Shown here piece by piece: positions 24,924-32,730 of a DNA stretch of 64,000 nucleotides. Made by a program: the position numbers and the translations under genes. Source of the DNA: Rhodovastum sp963804495 (GTDB lineage Bacteria > Pseudomonadota > Alphaproteobacteria > Acetobacterales > Acetobacteraceae); NCBI GenBank assembly GCA_963804495.1, contig CAWDQN010000011.1, positions 62,001 to 126,000 on the forward strand, given 5' to 3'. The notes beneath the pieces are model-generated. The model was given only the letters and a program-made list of their open reading frames with translations, was not told the origin of the DNA and did no database searches. Every line of letters starts with the position of its first letter. Position 1 is the stretch's first letter.

Positions 24924-25891
24924 GTCCCGCCCTCCGTTCCGGCGAGTGCCGCCAGCAGCACCGCGCGCCACTCGGGCGGCGCGGCGGCGACGCGGATCCA
25001 TTCCGGCAGCCCGAAGGAGCTGGCATCGCGGACCCGCAGCCCCCGGGCGCGCAGGTGCCGCGTCACCGCGCCGGCATCGCCGACACGGGCCAGCAGGAAG
25101 CTGGCCGGGCTTTCCCGCACCTCTAATCCGCACGTGGCCAGCCCTTCTGCCAACGCACGCCGCCACGCCGCCAACACCGGACGGCCTTCCGCCAGCCATG
25201 TCTGCGCCGCCGCCGTCACAGTGGCGGCGAGGAAGGCCACGCCGGCCGGGCCGATGACCCAGCTCGGCGCCAGCGCATCCAGCGCCGGCCAGTCTGCCGG
25301 TGTCACCGCATAGGCGGCCCGCACCCCGGTGAGGCCGAACGCCTTGTTGGGGGCGTGCAGCCGCGCCGCACCTGCCGCCGCCCCGGCGTCGATCGTCCCC
25401 GCCGGGCAGAGCGGCGCATAGGCGAGATCGACCACCAGCCTTCCGCCGGCGGCGGCGCGGGCGATGAACGCGGCCGGCCAGACCGCGCCGGTCGGGTTGT
25501 TCGGCCAGCAGATGAAGCCGAGCCCGGCATGGCGGCGCTGGCGGTCGAGGAATTCGTCCGGGCCGTGCGACTCAATGACCGTGCGTCCTTCCATGCGCGC
25601 GCAGCGCGCGTATTCCGAGAAGGTCGGGCCTAGCACCAGCACCGGCCCCGGCACGGCGCGCACCAGCCGCAGGATCAACTCGCTCGCCCCCGCGCCGATG
25701 GCGATGCGCGCCGGCGCGGTTGCGTGGTGGGCGGCGAGTATGGTGCGCAGTTCGGTGTAACCTGGGTCAGGATAACGGGTGAGGTCGGCCGACTGCACCG
25801 CGCGCAGCACCGCCGGGCATGGCCCCAGCGCATTGGCGTTGGTGGAAAAATCCCAGCGCGGCTCGGGTCCGGCATCGGTGCCGCCGTGCAT
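24920..25891 (-). CDS. cobD: Threonine-phosphate decarboxylase-like PLP enzyme
   Basis: Makes (R)-1-aminopropan-2-ol phosphate for the nucleotide loop (CobC in Pseudomonas nomenclature). The 323-residue aminotransferase-fold protein contains FSTNANALGPCP at the N-terminus, CWPNNPTGAVWP, and the PLP-lysine region LHAPNKAFGLTGVRAAYAV. At 323 residues it is near the usual length. The ATG at 25891 lies 10 bases after the cbiB stop. The 3' end overlaps cobB as GTGA. Confidence 0.92.
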   Translation of the reverse strand: MHGGTDAGPEPRWDFSTNANALGPCPAVLRAVQSADLTRYPDPGYTELRTILAAHHATAPARIAIGAGASELILRLVRAVPGPVLVLGPTFSEYARCARMEGRTVIESHGPDEFLDRQRRHAGLGFICWPNNPTGAVWPAAFIARAAAGGRLVVDLAYAPLCPAGTIDAGAAAGAARLHAPNKAFGLTGVRAAYAVTPADWPALDALAPSWVIGPAGVAFLAATVTAAAQTWLAEGRPVLAAWRRALAEGLATCGLEVRESPASFLLARVGDAGAVTRHLRARGLRVRDASSFGLPEWIRVAAAPPEWRAVLLAALAGTEGGT

Positions 25892-25901
25892 CGGCGAGGG
25901 C

Positions 25902-26799
25902 TCAGCCAAAGGCCACAATTTCGCCGGCCGCGGCCAGTAGCGCCAGCCCTGTGCCCACCAGCGCCGCCCGCCGCAGCCCGGCCCGCAGGTCCGACGGACC
26001 GGGCACGGCACCCGCCGGGTTGAGCAGATACACGCCCGGCTTGCCCATGCGCACGCCCAGCGCCATCGCCATCGCCGCCATCGGCCAGCCGGAATTGGGC
26101 GAGGCGGTGCGGCGCGCCTCACGCGCCAGCTCGGCCCGGCCGGCAGGCCGCAGCGCGGCCGCCCCCAGGAGCGCCAGGGCGGTCAGCCGCGCGGGCAGGA
26201 AGTTCAGCACGTCATCGGCGCGGGCGGCGAATTTGCCGGCGAATTCCCAGCGCCCCCGATAACCCCACATCGCGTCGGCGGTGTTGGCAAACCGGTACAG
26301 CGCCGCCCCCGGCAGGCCGCAAAGCAAAAACCAGAACAGCGGCGCCACCAGCGAATTCGGACAGATTCTCAGCCAGCGACTCCAGCGCCGATTCGCGCAC
26401 CTCTCCCGCCGACAGCGCCGTTGTGTCGCGGCTGACGATTTGCGCCAGCCGCGCCCGCCCGGCATCCAGCCCTTGCGTCAGGGCCGCCTCGGTTGCCGCC
26501 ACCTCGTCGAGCAGCAGCCGCAGGGAGAATAGCGGCTTGAGCAGCAGCGCCAGCCCAGGCAATTCGATCCAGGCGGGTGCGCCTGCCAGTGCCGTCGCCG
26601 CGGCGGTGGCCAACCCGACAACGAGCGCGGCCCCGCCCAGCCAGGCCGCCGCACCGGCCCACAAACCCTGGAGCGGCGGCAGCGCCGGCAGGAAGCGTCC
26701 GACCCGGCCCAGATAGGCCCCCATCCATACAACCGGGTGCAGCCGGCCCGGCGGCTCCCCGAACAAAAAATCCAGCAGCACGGCAAGCAGGATGCTCAA
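25902..26799 (-). pseudogene. cbiB: Adenosylcobinamide-phosphate synthase, single frameshift
   Basis: The inner-membrane enzyme that joins aminopropanol (phosphate) to adenosylcobyric acid. The first frame has LLDFLFGEPPGRLHPVVWMG, GLDAGRARLAQIVSRDT and EVRESALESLAENLSE; the second continues SLVAPLFWFLLCGLPGAALY, RFANTADAMWGYRGRWEFAG and NSGWPMAAMA. The two halves join perfectly if one base is removed near 26354 (GAATTC region), giving 298 residues. The start is a TTG at 26799 overlapping the cobE stop (TTGA). All motifs are intact apart from this one base, so it may be a recent mutation or a sequence error. Confidence 0.9.
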
Positions 26800-27242
26800 A
26801 TCGCCTCCCGCATCACCGCGACCGCGAGTGTCAGATGGTGCCCGCCGGGCAGTGCCGCGATGCGGCGGGCGACGAGCAGCTCGACCGTTCCCGCCCCCGC
26901 CAGCGCTGCCGCCTCGGCGACCGAGGCCAGACCGACCGCCGCCTCCACCCGTGCCGAGCGTGTGGCGACCGGCTGCGCGGCCAATATTTCGTCCGCAAAA
27001 CTGGCGAACCTTGCGCCGAGCGAGTCCGCCCATTGGCGCAACGCCGGTTCGTCCTGCTTGCGGCGGGCGGTCGCCACCAGGGCGACCGCTTCCGGCGTCA
27101 GCCCCGCCGCTTGCAGGAGTTCCATGGCCACGGCGCCAAGGGCCACCGGCGGCGCGGCGCGCGTGCAGCCCACGCCGACGCACAGCAGCCTTGTGGCCGG
27201 GCTGGCGGCAGCAGTCGGGTGATGATCCGCAACAGCCGGCAT
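26796..27242 (-). CDS. cobE: Cobalamin biosynthesis protein CobE (CbiG C-terminal-like)
   Basis: A 148-residue protein with LLCVGVGCTRAAPPVALGAV near the N-terminus, matching the V-G-I-G-C/S-R-G-x motif of CobE and the CbiG C-terminal domain, and FASFADEILAAQPVATRS in the middle. CobE is needed in the aerobic pathway but its reaction is not firmly established. The ATG at 27242 was chosen from family length; the ribosome site is weak. It heads the cobE-cbiB-cobD-cobB unit, and no riboswitch is visible upstream. Confidence 0.88.
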   Translation of the reverse strand: MPAVADHHPTAAASPATRLLCVGVGCTRAAPPVALGAVAMELLQAAGLTPEAVALVATARRKQDEPALRQWADSLGARFASFADEILAAQPVATRSARVEAAVGLASVAEAAALAGAGTVELLVARRIAALPGGHHLTLAVAVMREAI

Positions 27243-27365
27243 ACGGGCTACCAGGCTCCTCGTTGGCAGGGCACGGCACGGCACAGCTGAGCGCCGCGCC
27301 GACATCGTCGGGACGATCCGGCGGCAATGCAACTCCCGCGGCGGGTTTGGCAAGTGAGGGTAAGG

Positions 27366-27540
27366 AAGGCCAGTGCTCTGCCCTGGACCTCGCGACTTGA
27401 GACAGGTGTCATACGAAGGCAGAGGAGGTGAACCGATTCACCCTACTCTTCCCCTTCGTGTAACAACTGGCCGCACGTCATGGGTTCCAAGGGTCTACTG
27501 CCCCTTGGTGGGGTCCAGGGGCAGAGCTCCTGGCGTTGCT
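27366..27540. repeat. Intergenic repeat interrupted by a decayed palindrome
   Basis: The double-hairpin repeat (AAGGAAGGCCAGTGCTCTGC side, then CCAAGGG/CCCCTTGG at 27487-27508) is split at GGACCTCGC by about 70 bases (27400-27469). The insert has imperfect inverted arms (GACAGGTGTCATACGAAGG against CCTTCGTGTAACAACTG) and the core GAGGAGGTGAACCGATTC, closely matching the core of the palindrome at 50999-51073. It separates cobE from the plus-strand solute-binding gene. Confidence 0.7.
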
Positions 27541-27641
27541 TCCTTCCCGCGTCCCGCGCCGCAGCATTGCCCTGTCGGCCCGGGGGCGATACGGTCCCGG
27601 ACGGCTGTTGTTAGCCGCTCTAGTGCCGGACACCGAATGAC

Positions 27642-28654
27642 ATGATGCTGCGCGCCCTGCTGGCGGCCGGCCTTCTTGCCCTTGCCGGGCCTTCGACCGC
27701 CTGGGCACGCGACGTCACGGTTGGCTTGCAGGCCGGCGGCCCACTGCAGACGCTGCGGCAGGTCTACATCGGTCCATTCGCCGCCACCGGAACAAAAGCC
27801 GATGCCGTCACCCGCCCGGCCGGGCCGGAGGCATGGCGCGGCGAGGCCGCCTGGGACGTGGTGGAGGTCAGCGGCGCCGAGTTGCAGCCGGCTTGTCAGT
27901 CCGGAACGCTGGAAAAGCTCGACTGGTCAGCACTGGGCGGGCGCGACCGCATGATGTCCCAAGGCGCGACCGATTGCGGCCTGGGCGCCTTCGCCTCGGC
28001 CACCGTGCTGTCCTGGGACCGCGCCAAGTTCCAGGGGACGCCCACTTGGCGGGATTTCTGGGACATCGCCAAAGTGCCGGGCAAGCGCGGCCTGCGCCGC
28101 TCGCCGCGTGGCACCCTGGAAATCGCCCTGCTCGCCGACGACGTGGCGCCTGGCGATGTGTATCGTGCGCTGCGCAGCGACGAAGGGGTCGAGCGGGCTT
28201 TCCGCCGGCTCGACCAGCTCTCGCCTTATATCGTGTGGTGGACGCCGGCGGGGCGGGACGCGCTGCATCTGCTCGGCTCCGGCGAGGTGCTGATGACCAG
28301 CGCCGACTTCACCCTCGATTGTGCTGGCGAATCGCGGTGGCACGCATAATTTCGGGGTGCAATGGACGGGCGGTCTGGTCGAGGTGGGATACTGGGCGAT
28401 CGTCAAGGCCAGCCCGAACCTGGCCGAGGCGCAGCGCTTCCTGGCGTTCGCCGCCGATCCAAAGGTGCAGGCGAAGCTGCCGGAGGCCGGCGGAACTCGG
28501 CGGGCTGGCAAAGGGCGCCAATGACGGGTTGTCGCCGGAACTGCTGGCCGCCTCGCCGACCGCCAATGCCGGTACCCTGTTCGTCGACACGGCATTCTGG
28601 CGCGACAACGGTGAAAAACTCCAGACCAGATTCGATGCCTGGCTGGGACACTGA
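27642..28654 (+). pseudogene. ABC transporter solute-binding protein, two frameshifts
   Basis: A periplasmic binding protein of the spermidine/putrescine (family 1) type. It starts with a signal peptide (LRALLAAGLLALAGPSTAWA), followed by VTVGLQAGGPLQTLRQVYIG, LSWDRAKFQGTPTWRDFWDI, and YIVWWTPAGRDALHLLGSGE. The frame must change near 28315 to reach VLANRGGTHNFGVQWTGGLV and AEAQRFLAFAADPKVQAKLP. It must change again near 28490 to reach GLAKGANDGLSPELLAASP and DNGEKLQTRFDAWL. All parts of a normal-length protein (about 340 residues) are present. No ATPase of this system is nearby. Confidence 0.8.
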
Positions 28655-28669
28655 CAGGACGGCAACGTG

Positions 28670-29152
28670 ATGACCCCGGCGGACCTGATCGCCGCGGTGA
28701 TGCTACATGCGCTGGCGGTAACCGTCACCGCGACGGTGTTCGCCGTGCCGCTCGGGATGGCGCTGGCCCGGCTGCCGGCGCGCTGGTCGGCATCCCTCGG
28801 CTCGCTGGTGGTGCTGGCGGCGCTGCTTGCTTCGCCGGCACTCCCGATGCCGCCCGACGCCGGACGGTTGCTGCTGGAGGCGGCGCGCGTCCTGCCCTTG
28901 GTGGCGCTGCCGCTGGGCTGGGGGCTGCGCCGCATTTCCGCTGCGACCTTGCAGATCGCCGCCAGCCTGGCGCCGCCCGCGGCGGTGATCCGGCTGGTCG
29001 GGCTCAAGCTCGCCATGCCCTGGCTGCCAGGCGGCCTCGTCATGGCCTTCGGCGCCGGGCTGGCAGATGCCGGGTTGGGGTGGCCGGCGGCGCTGCTGGT
29101 GGCTGCCGGGGCCTGGCCGGTGCTGGTGGCACTCGCAGCACCGGAGGCGTGA
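28670..29152 (+). CDS. Short ABC-permease-like membrane protein
   Basis: A 160-residue protein with about four hydrophobic segments, starting MTPADLIAAVMLHALAVTVT. AASLAPPAAVIRLVGLKLAM followed by PWLPGGLVMAFGAGLADAGL resembles the coupling loop and last helices of binding-protein-dependent permeases. It is much shorter than normal (about 260), so it is either a reduced permease or the leftover of the partner of the broken binding protein just upstream. The ATG at 28670 was chosen; a GTG codon directly precedes it. The stop overlaps the mlaE start (TGATG), so it may be co-translated with the Mla genes. Confidence 0.55.
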   Translation: MTPADLIAAVMLHALAVTVTATVFAVPLGMALARLPARWSASLGSLVVLAALLASPALPMPPDAGRLLLEAARVLPLVALPLGWGLRRISAATLQIAASLAPPAAVIRLVGLKLAMPWLPGGLVMAFGAGLADAGLGWPAALLVAAGAWPVLVALAAPEA

Positions 29153-30252
29153 TGGCAACCACCGCCGTGCTCGCATCCGAGCAGCGCGGCGGGGCACGGG
29201 CGCTGTCGGTGCGCGGCCGCCTGGACGTGACCGCCGCCGGCAAACTCTGGGCCGAGGCCCTGCGCGGGGCGGCCGCGCAGCCCGCCCGCGCGCTGGTCAT
29301 CGACCTGGCCGGGCTGGAGAGCTGCGACACCGCAGGGGCGGCGATGCTGCTGGCCATGGCGGAGGCGCGGCCCGGCGCCACCCTGGAAAATGCCCGGCCG
29401 CAGGTCAGCGCCGTGCTCGTGCGGGTCCGCGAAGCGCTGGTCGAGCCGCCGCGCCCGCCGCCGGCGCCGCCGGCACCCTGGCGGGTGGTTATCGCCCATG
29501 GGCTCGCCGCCGCCGGCGACGGGTTCGCCTGGCTGGGCGAGGCGCTGCTGGCCCTGGTGCGGCTGCCGGCGCACCTGCGCCAGTTTCGCGTCGCCGACCT
29601 GCTGCGCACCGCCGACCAGGCCGGCGTGCGCGCGGTGCCGCTGGTCCTGCTGATCGGCATGCTCATGGGGCTGATCCTGGCCTTCCAGTCGCTGGTGCCG
29701 ATGCGCCGCTTCGGCGCCGATTTGTATGTCGCCAACCTTGTCGCCATCAGCCTGCTGCGCGAACTCGGGCCGCTGCTCGCCGCGGTGGTGCTGGCCGGCC
29801 GCTCCGGGTCTGCCTTCGCCGCCGAGATCGGCACCATGAAAGTGAACCAGGAGGTCGATGCCCTGACCACCATGGGGATCGACGCGATGACCATGCTGGC
29901 GCTGCCGCGCATGGGAGCGGCCATGCTGGTGACGCCGGCGCTGACCGTGTTGCTGGAACTGGCCGGTCTGGCGGGCATGAGCGTGGTGCTGGTGGCCTCC
30001 GGCATCCCGTTGTCGGCGATCGGCAGCCAGATCATCTACTGGGTGCAGCCGCATGATTTCTACGGCGGCATGGCCAAGGCCATGGTGTTCGGCGTGGTGG
30101 TGGCGGCGATCGGCTGCCGGGCCGGGCTTTCCGCCGGCAACGGGCCACGCGCGGTCGGCGAGGCGGCGACGGATGCGGTGGTCGGCGGCATCGTCGCCAC
30201 TATCCTGCTCGACGGGCTGTTCGCCGTGCTGTTCTTCCGGCTCGGCCTGTGA
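29152..30252 (+). CDS. mlaE: MlaE-type lipid-transport permease with N-terminal STAS domain
   Basis: The inner-membrane permease of the MCE/Mla phospholipid transport system. In the 366-residue protein, residues about 1-110 form a STAS (MlaB-like) domain (RALVIDLAGLESCDTAGAAM). A proline-rich linker follows, then the MlaE domain with RAVPLVLLIGMLMGLILAFQ, LLRELGPLLAAVVLAGRSGS, AAEIGTMKVNQEVDALTTMG and LFAVLFF at the end. Fusion of STAS and permease is a known variant of separate MlaB and MlaE. The ATG at 29152 overlaps the preceding stop by one base, and the stop overlaps mlaF (GTGA). Confidence 0.93.
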   Translation: MATTAVLASEQRGGARALSVRGRLDVTAAGKLWAEALRGAAAQPARALVIDLAGLESCDTAGAAMLLAMAEARPGATLENARPQVSAVLVRVREALVEPPRPPPAPPAPWRVVIAHGLAAAGDGFAWLGEALLALVRLPAHLRQFRVADLLRTADQAGVRAVPLVLLIGMLMGLILAFQSLVPMRRFGADLYVANLVAISLLRELGPLLAAVVLAGRSGSAFAAEIGTMKVNQEVDALTTMGIDAMTMLALPRMGAAMLVTPALTVLLELAGLAGMSVVLVASGIPLSAIGSQIIYWVQPHDFYGGMAKAMVFGVVVAAIGCRAGLSAGNGPRAVGEAATDAVVGGIVATILLDGLFAVLFFRLGL

Positions 30253-31013
30253 CGACGGCCCCCTTGACCGGGTCCGCGCTGCGCGGCATCGGCCTGGCCC
30301 AGAGCTTCGGCAACCGCATCCTGTACCGCGACGTGACTTTCGACGTGGCCCCTGGCGAAGTGTTCGTCATCCTCGGTGGCTCGGGATGCGGCAAGTCCAC
30401 CCTGCTGCGCCAGTGCATCGGCCTGCTGCCGCCGACCGGAGGCAGCGTCGAGCTGCTCGGCTGCGACATCGCCACCGCCGCGCCGGAGGCGCGCGAAGCC
30501 GTGCTGCGGCGCATTGGCGTGATGTTTCAGTCCGGCGCCCTGTTCGGCAGCATGACGCTGCTGGAAAACATCATGCTGCCGCTGGAAGTGCACACCGACC
30601 TGCCTCCCCGCGCCCGGCGCCGGGTGGCACGGCTGAAGCTCGGCCTGGTCGGGCTGGCCGATTCCGCATCGCTGCTGCCGGCCGAGATTTCCGGCGGCAT
30701 GGCCAAACGCGCGGCCATCGCCCGGGCGCTGGCGCTCGACCCGCCGCTTTTGTTGCTCGACGAGCCCTCAGCGGAACTCGATCCGGTCACCTCGGCCGGG
30801 CTCGACCGGCTTATTCTGGAGCTGCGGCACGATCTCGGCTTGACCTTCGTGGTGGTAACGCACGAGCTGGCGTCGATTCTCGCCATCGCCGACCGTTGCC
30901 TGATGCTTGACAAAGACGCACAGGGCGTCATCGCCAGCGGCGATCCGCGCCGGCTGCGCGACGAAAGCGAGGACCCCAAAGTGCGCGCATTCTTCCGGCG
31001 GCAGGCGGCATGA
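30249..31013 (+). CDS. mlaF: MlaF-type ABC transporter ATPase
   Basis: The ATPase of the phospholipid transport complex. In the 254-residue protein Walker A is GGSGCGKSTLLRQC, the Q-loop MFQSGALFGSMTLLENIMLP (a Mla/MCE hallmark), the signature ISGGMAKRAAIARALAL, Walker B LLLLDEPSAELDPVTS and the His switch VVTHELASI. The start is GTG at 30249, overlapping the mlaE stop as GTGA. The 3' end overlaps mlaD by 4 bp. Confidence 0.94.
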   Translation: MTTAPLTGSALRGIGLAQSFGNRILYRDVTFDVAPGEVFVILGGSGCGKSTLLRQCIGLLPPTGGSVELLGCDIATAAPEAREAVLRRIGVMFQSGALFGSMTLLENIMLPLEVHTDLPPRARRRVARLKLGLVGLADSASLLPAEISGGMAKRAAIARALALDPPLLLLDEPSAELDPVTSAGLDRLILELRHDLGLTFVVVTHELASILAIADRCLMLDKDAQGVIASGDPRRLRDESEDPKVRAFFRRQAA

Positions 31014-32017
31014 CCAGCGCGCGCGGGACCTTCCTGCGGGTCGGGCTGCTGGTGGCCATCGGCATCGCCGCGTCGGTCGGGCTGGTGCTGTTCCTCGGCG
31101 GCAACCGCATCCGCCACGGCGAGGTGTTCGAAACCTATTTCCAGGAGAGCGTGCAGGGACTGGAAATCGGCGCACCGGTGAAGTTCCGCGGCGTCACGCT
31201 CGGCGAAGTCACCGAGATCGGGCTGGTCAGCGCGGTCTATAAGGCGCTGGACCTCAGCCGCGCGACCTACCGTCTGGTCTATGTCCGCTACGTCATCGAC
31301 CTCAGTCGCACCGGCCGCCCGGCCGGCCTCGACACCGCGGTGAGCAGCGGGCTGCGGGCGCGGCTGGCCAGCCAGGGCATCACCGGGCTGGCCTATATCG
31401 AGCTCGATTTCGTCGATCCCGCGCAGTACCCGATCGCGTCGGTGCCATGGACGCCGACCTACGACGTGATCCCCTCGGTGCCGAGCACGCTGACCCAGGT
31501 GCAGGACGCGGCGCAGACCCTGCTCGCGCATATCAATGCGGTCGATCTGGTCGGGCTCAGCCACACCGCACAGCGCCTGCTGGAGGATTTGGACGGCCAG
31601 TTGGCCGAGGGAGGCGACGCAAGGCAAGCCCTGGCCGGCGCGGCGGCGCTGATGGCGACGGCCCGCGCGGCGTTGCAGGGCGCCGACCTGCCCGGGCTGG
31701 CGGCCGAGTTGCATGGCGCCGCCGCTGCCGCGCGCAACCTGGTCAGCGGCCCGCAGGGGCGCGAGGCGCTGGCCGCCGTCACCCACGCTGCCGACCGGCT
31801 GGCGGATGCCGCCGCCAAACTGCCGGCTCTGGTGACGGCGCTGGAAACAACGGTGCGGCACACCAATAGCGGGGTGACCGACCTGCAAGCCGACCTGATG
31901 CCCTTGCTGCGCGATGCCCGCGCGGCAGCCGCCAACCTGCGCGAGACCACCGAGACGCTGCGCCGCTATCCGGCCGGCGTGCTGCTCGGCGGCCCGCCGC
32001 CGCGGGAGAACCAATGA
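31010..32017 (+). CDS. mlaD: MCE-domain (MlaD-type) lipid-binding protein
   Basis: A periplasmic, membrane-anchored lipid carrier. The 335-residue protein has one N-terminal helix (FLRVGLLVAIGIAASVGLVL) and an MCE domain (YFQESVQGLEIGAPVKFRGV, TLGEVTEIGLV, LASQGITGLAYIELDFVD). A long alpha-helical C-terminal part (QDAAQTLLAHINAVDLVGLS and later Ala-rich helices) is typical of MCE proteins that form a channel-like tube. The ATG at 31010 overlaps the mlaF stop. The two-domain layout is closer to the PqiB/Mce4 group than to short MlaD of E. coli. Confidence 0.92.
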   Translation: MTSARGTFLRVGLLVAIGIAASVGLVLFLGGNRIRHGEVFETYFQESVQGLEIGAPVKFRGVTLGEVTEIGLVSAVYKALDLSRATYRLVYVRYVIDLSRTGRPAGLDTAVSSGLRARLASQGITGLAYIELDFVDPAQYPIASVPWTPTYDVIPSVPSTLTQVQDAAQTLLAHINAVDLVGLSHTAQRLLEDLDGQLAEGGDARQALAGAAALMATARAALQGADLPGLAAELHGAAAAARNLVSGPQGREALAAVTHAADRLADAAAKLPALVTALETTVRHTNSGVTDLQADLMPLLRDARAAAANLRETTETLRRYPAGVLLGGPPPRENQ

Positions 32018-32598
32018 TGAGGCGCCGTGCTCTTCTGGCCGCCCCGCTGGCCCTTGCCGGCTGCGGGTTGGACACCAGGCCCTACGCCGAGCGCCGGCAA
32101 TGGCCGCTGCTGGTGCGCCGCCCGCAGGCGCTGCCGCCGCGCCGTGGCGGACCGGTGCTGCTGGTCCGCAGCTTCACCGCCGGGCCAGGGATGGAAGCCC
32201 GCGGCCTGCAAGCCGTGCAGGCCGATGGCAGCATCCGCACCGACTTCTACGAGGAATGGTCGGTGCCCCCCGCCCAGTCCGTGGAGGAGGCGGTGCGCAG
32301 CTGGCTGGCACAATCCGGGTTGTTTTCCGCCGTGCTGGCACCGGGCAGCCGGCTTGCGGCCGACCTGGTGCTGGAAGGCGAGCTCGATGCGCTATGGACG
32401 GTGCCGGCCGAGAACACGGCGCGGGCGGAGGTCGGGGTGACGCTGGTGGCCCAGGACGCCACCGCGACACGGCTGGTGTTACAGCGGCGGGTGGAAGCGG
32501 AGGCGGCACTGGCGGGCGGCACCCCGCGCGATGCCGTGGAGGCGATGACCGCGGCGGTTGGGGGGCTGTGTCAGCGGATTGAAGGGGCGGTGAAGTAA
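32014..32598 (+). CDS. ABC-type transport auxiliary lipoprotein (PqiC-like)
   Basis: A 194-residue lipoprotein with the signal MRRRALLAAPLALAGCGLDT (lipobox LAGC). A PqiC/YmbA-type domain follows (RRPQALPPRRGGPVLLVRSF, FYEEWSVPPAQSVEEAVRSW, LVLEGELDALW), the pattern of outer-membrane partners of MCE transporters. The start at 32014 overlaps the mlaD stop; a second ATG follows at once. It completes the STAS-MlaE, MlaF, MlaD, PqiC-like operon and implies a lipid path from inner to outer membrane. Confidence 0.88.
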   Translation: MMRRRALLAAPLALAGCGLDTRPYAERRQWPLLVRRPQALPPRRGGPVLLVRSFTAGPGMEARGLQAVQADGSIRTDFYEEWSVPPAQSVEEAVRSWLAQSGLFSAVLAPGSRLAADLVLEGELDALWTVPAENTARAEVGVTLVAQDATATRLVLQRRVEAEAALAGGTPRDAVEAMTAAVGGLCQRIEGAVK

Positions 32599-32600
32599 GG

Positions 32601-32712
32601 CCAGGGCCCTGCCCCTGGACCCGACCAAGGGGCGTAGCCCCTTGGGAACCCTGAACGAATGGGTTCCAAGCGCCTCTCGGCCCTTGGCGGGTCCAGGGCA
32701 GATCCCTGGCCT
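32601..32712. repeat. Two convergent copies of the intergenic double-hairpin repeat
   Basis: One copy (CCAGGGCCCTGCCCCTGG, then CCAAGGGG/CCCCTTGG) at 32601-32644 faces an inverted second copy (CCAAG-CTTGG, then GGGTCCAGGGCAGATCCCTGG) at 32675-32712. They fill the gap between the ends of the plus-strand Mla operon and the minus-strand gckA, consistent with a bidirectional terminator. Confidence 0.8.
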
Positions 32713-32730
32713 TGCTTCAGCGGACCGCCA

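Noticed and set aside
27243..27641. A third B12 riboswitch ahead of cobE
   Set aside because: No B12 box or closing GCCAGG-GACCTGCC element is present; the structure there is the intergenic repeat and palindrome.
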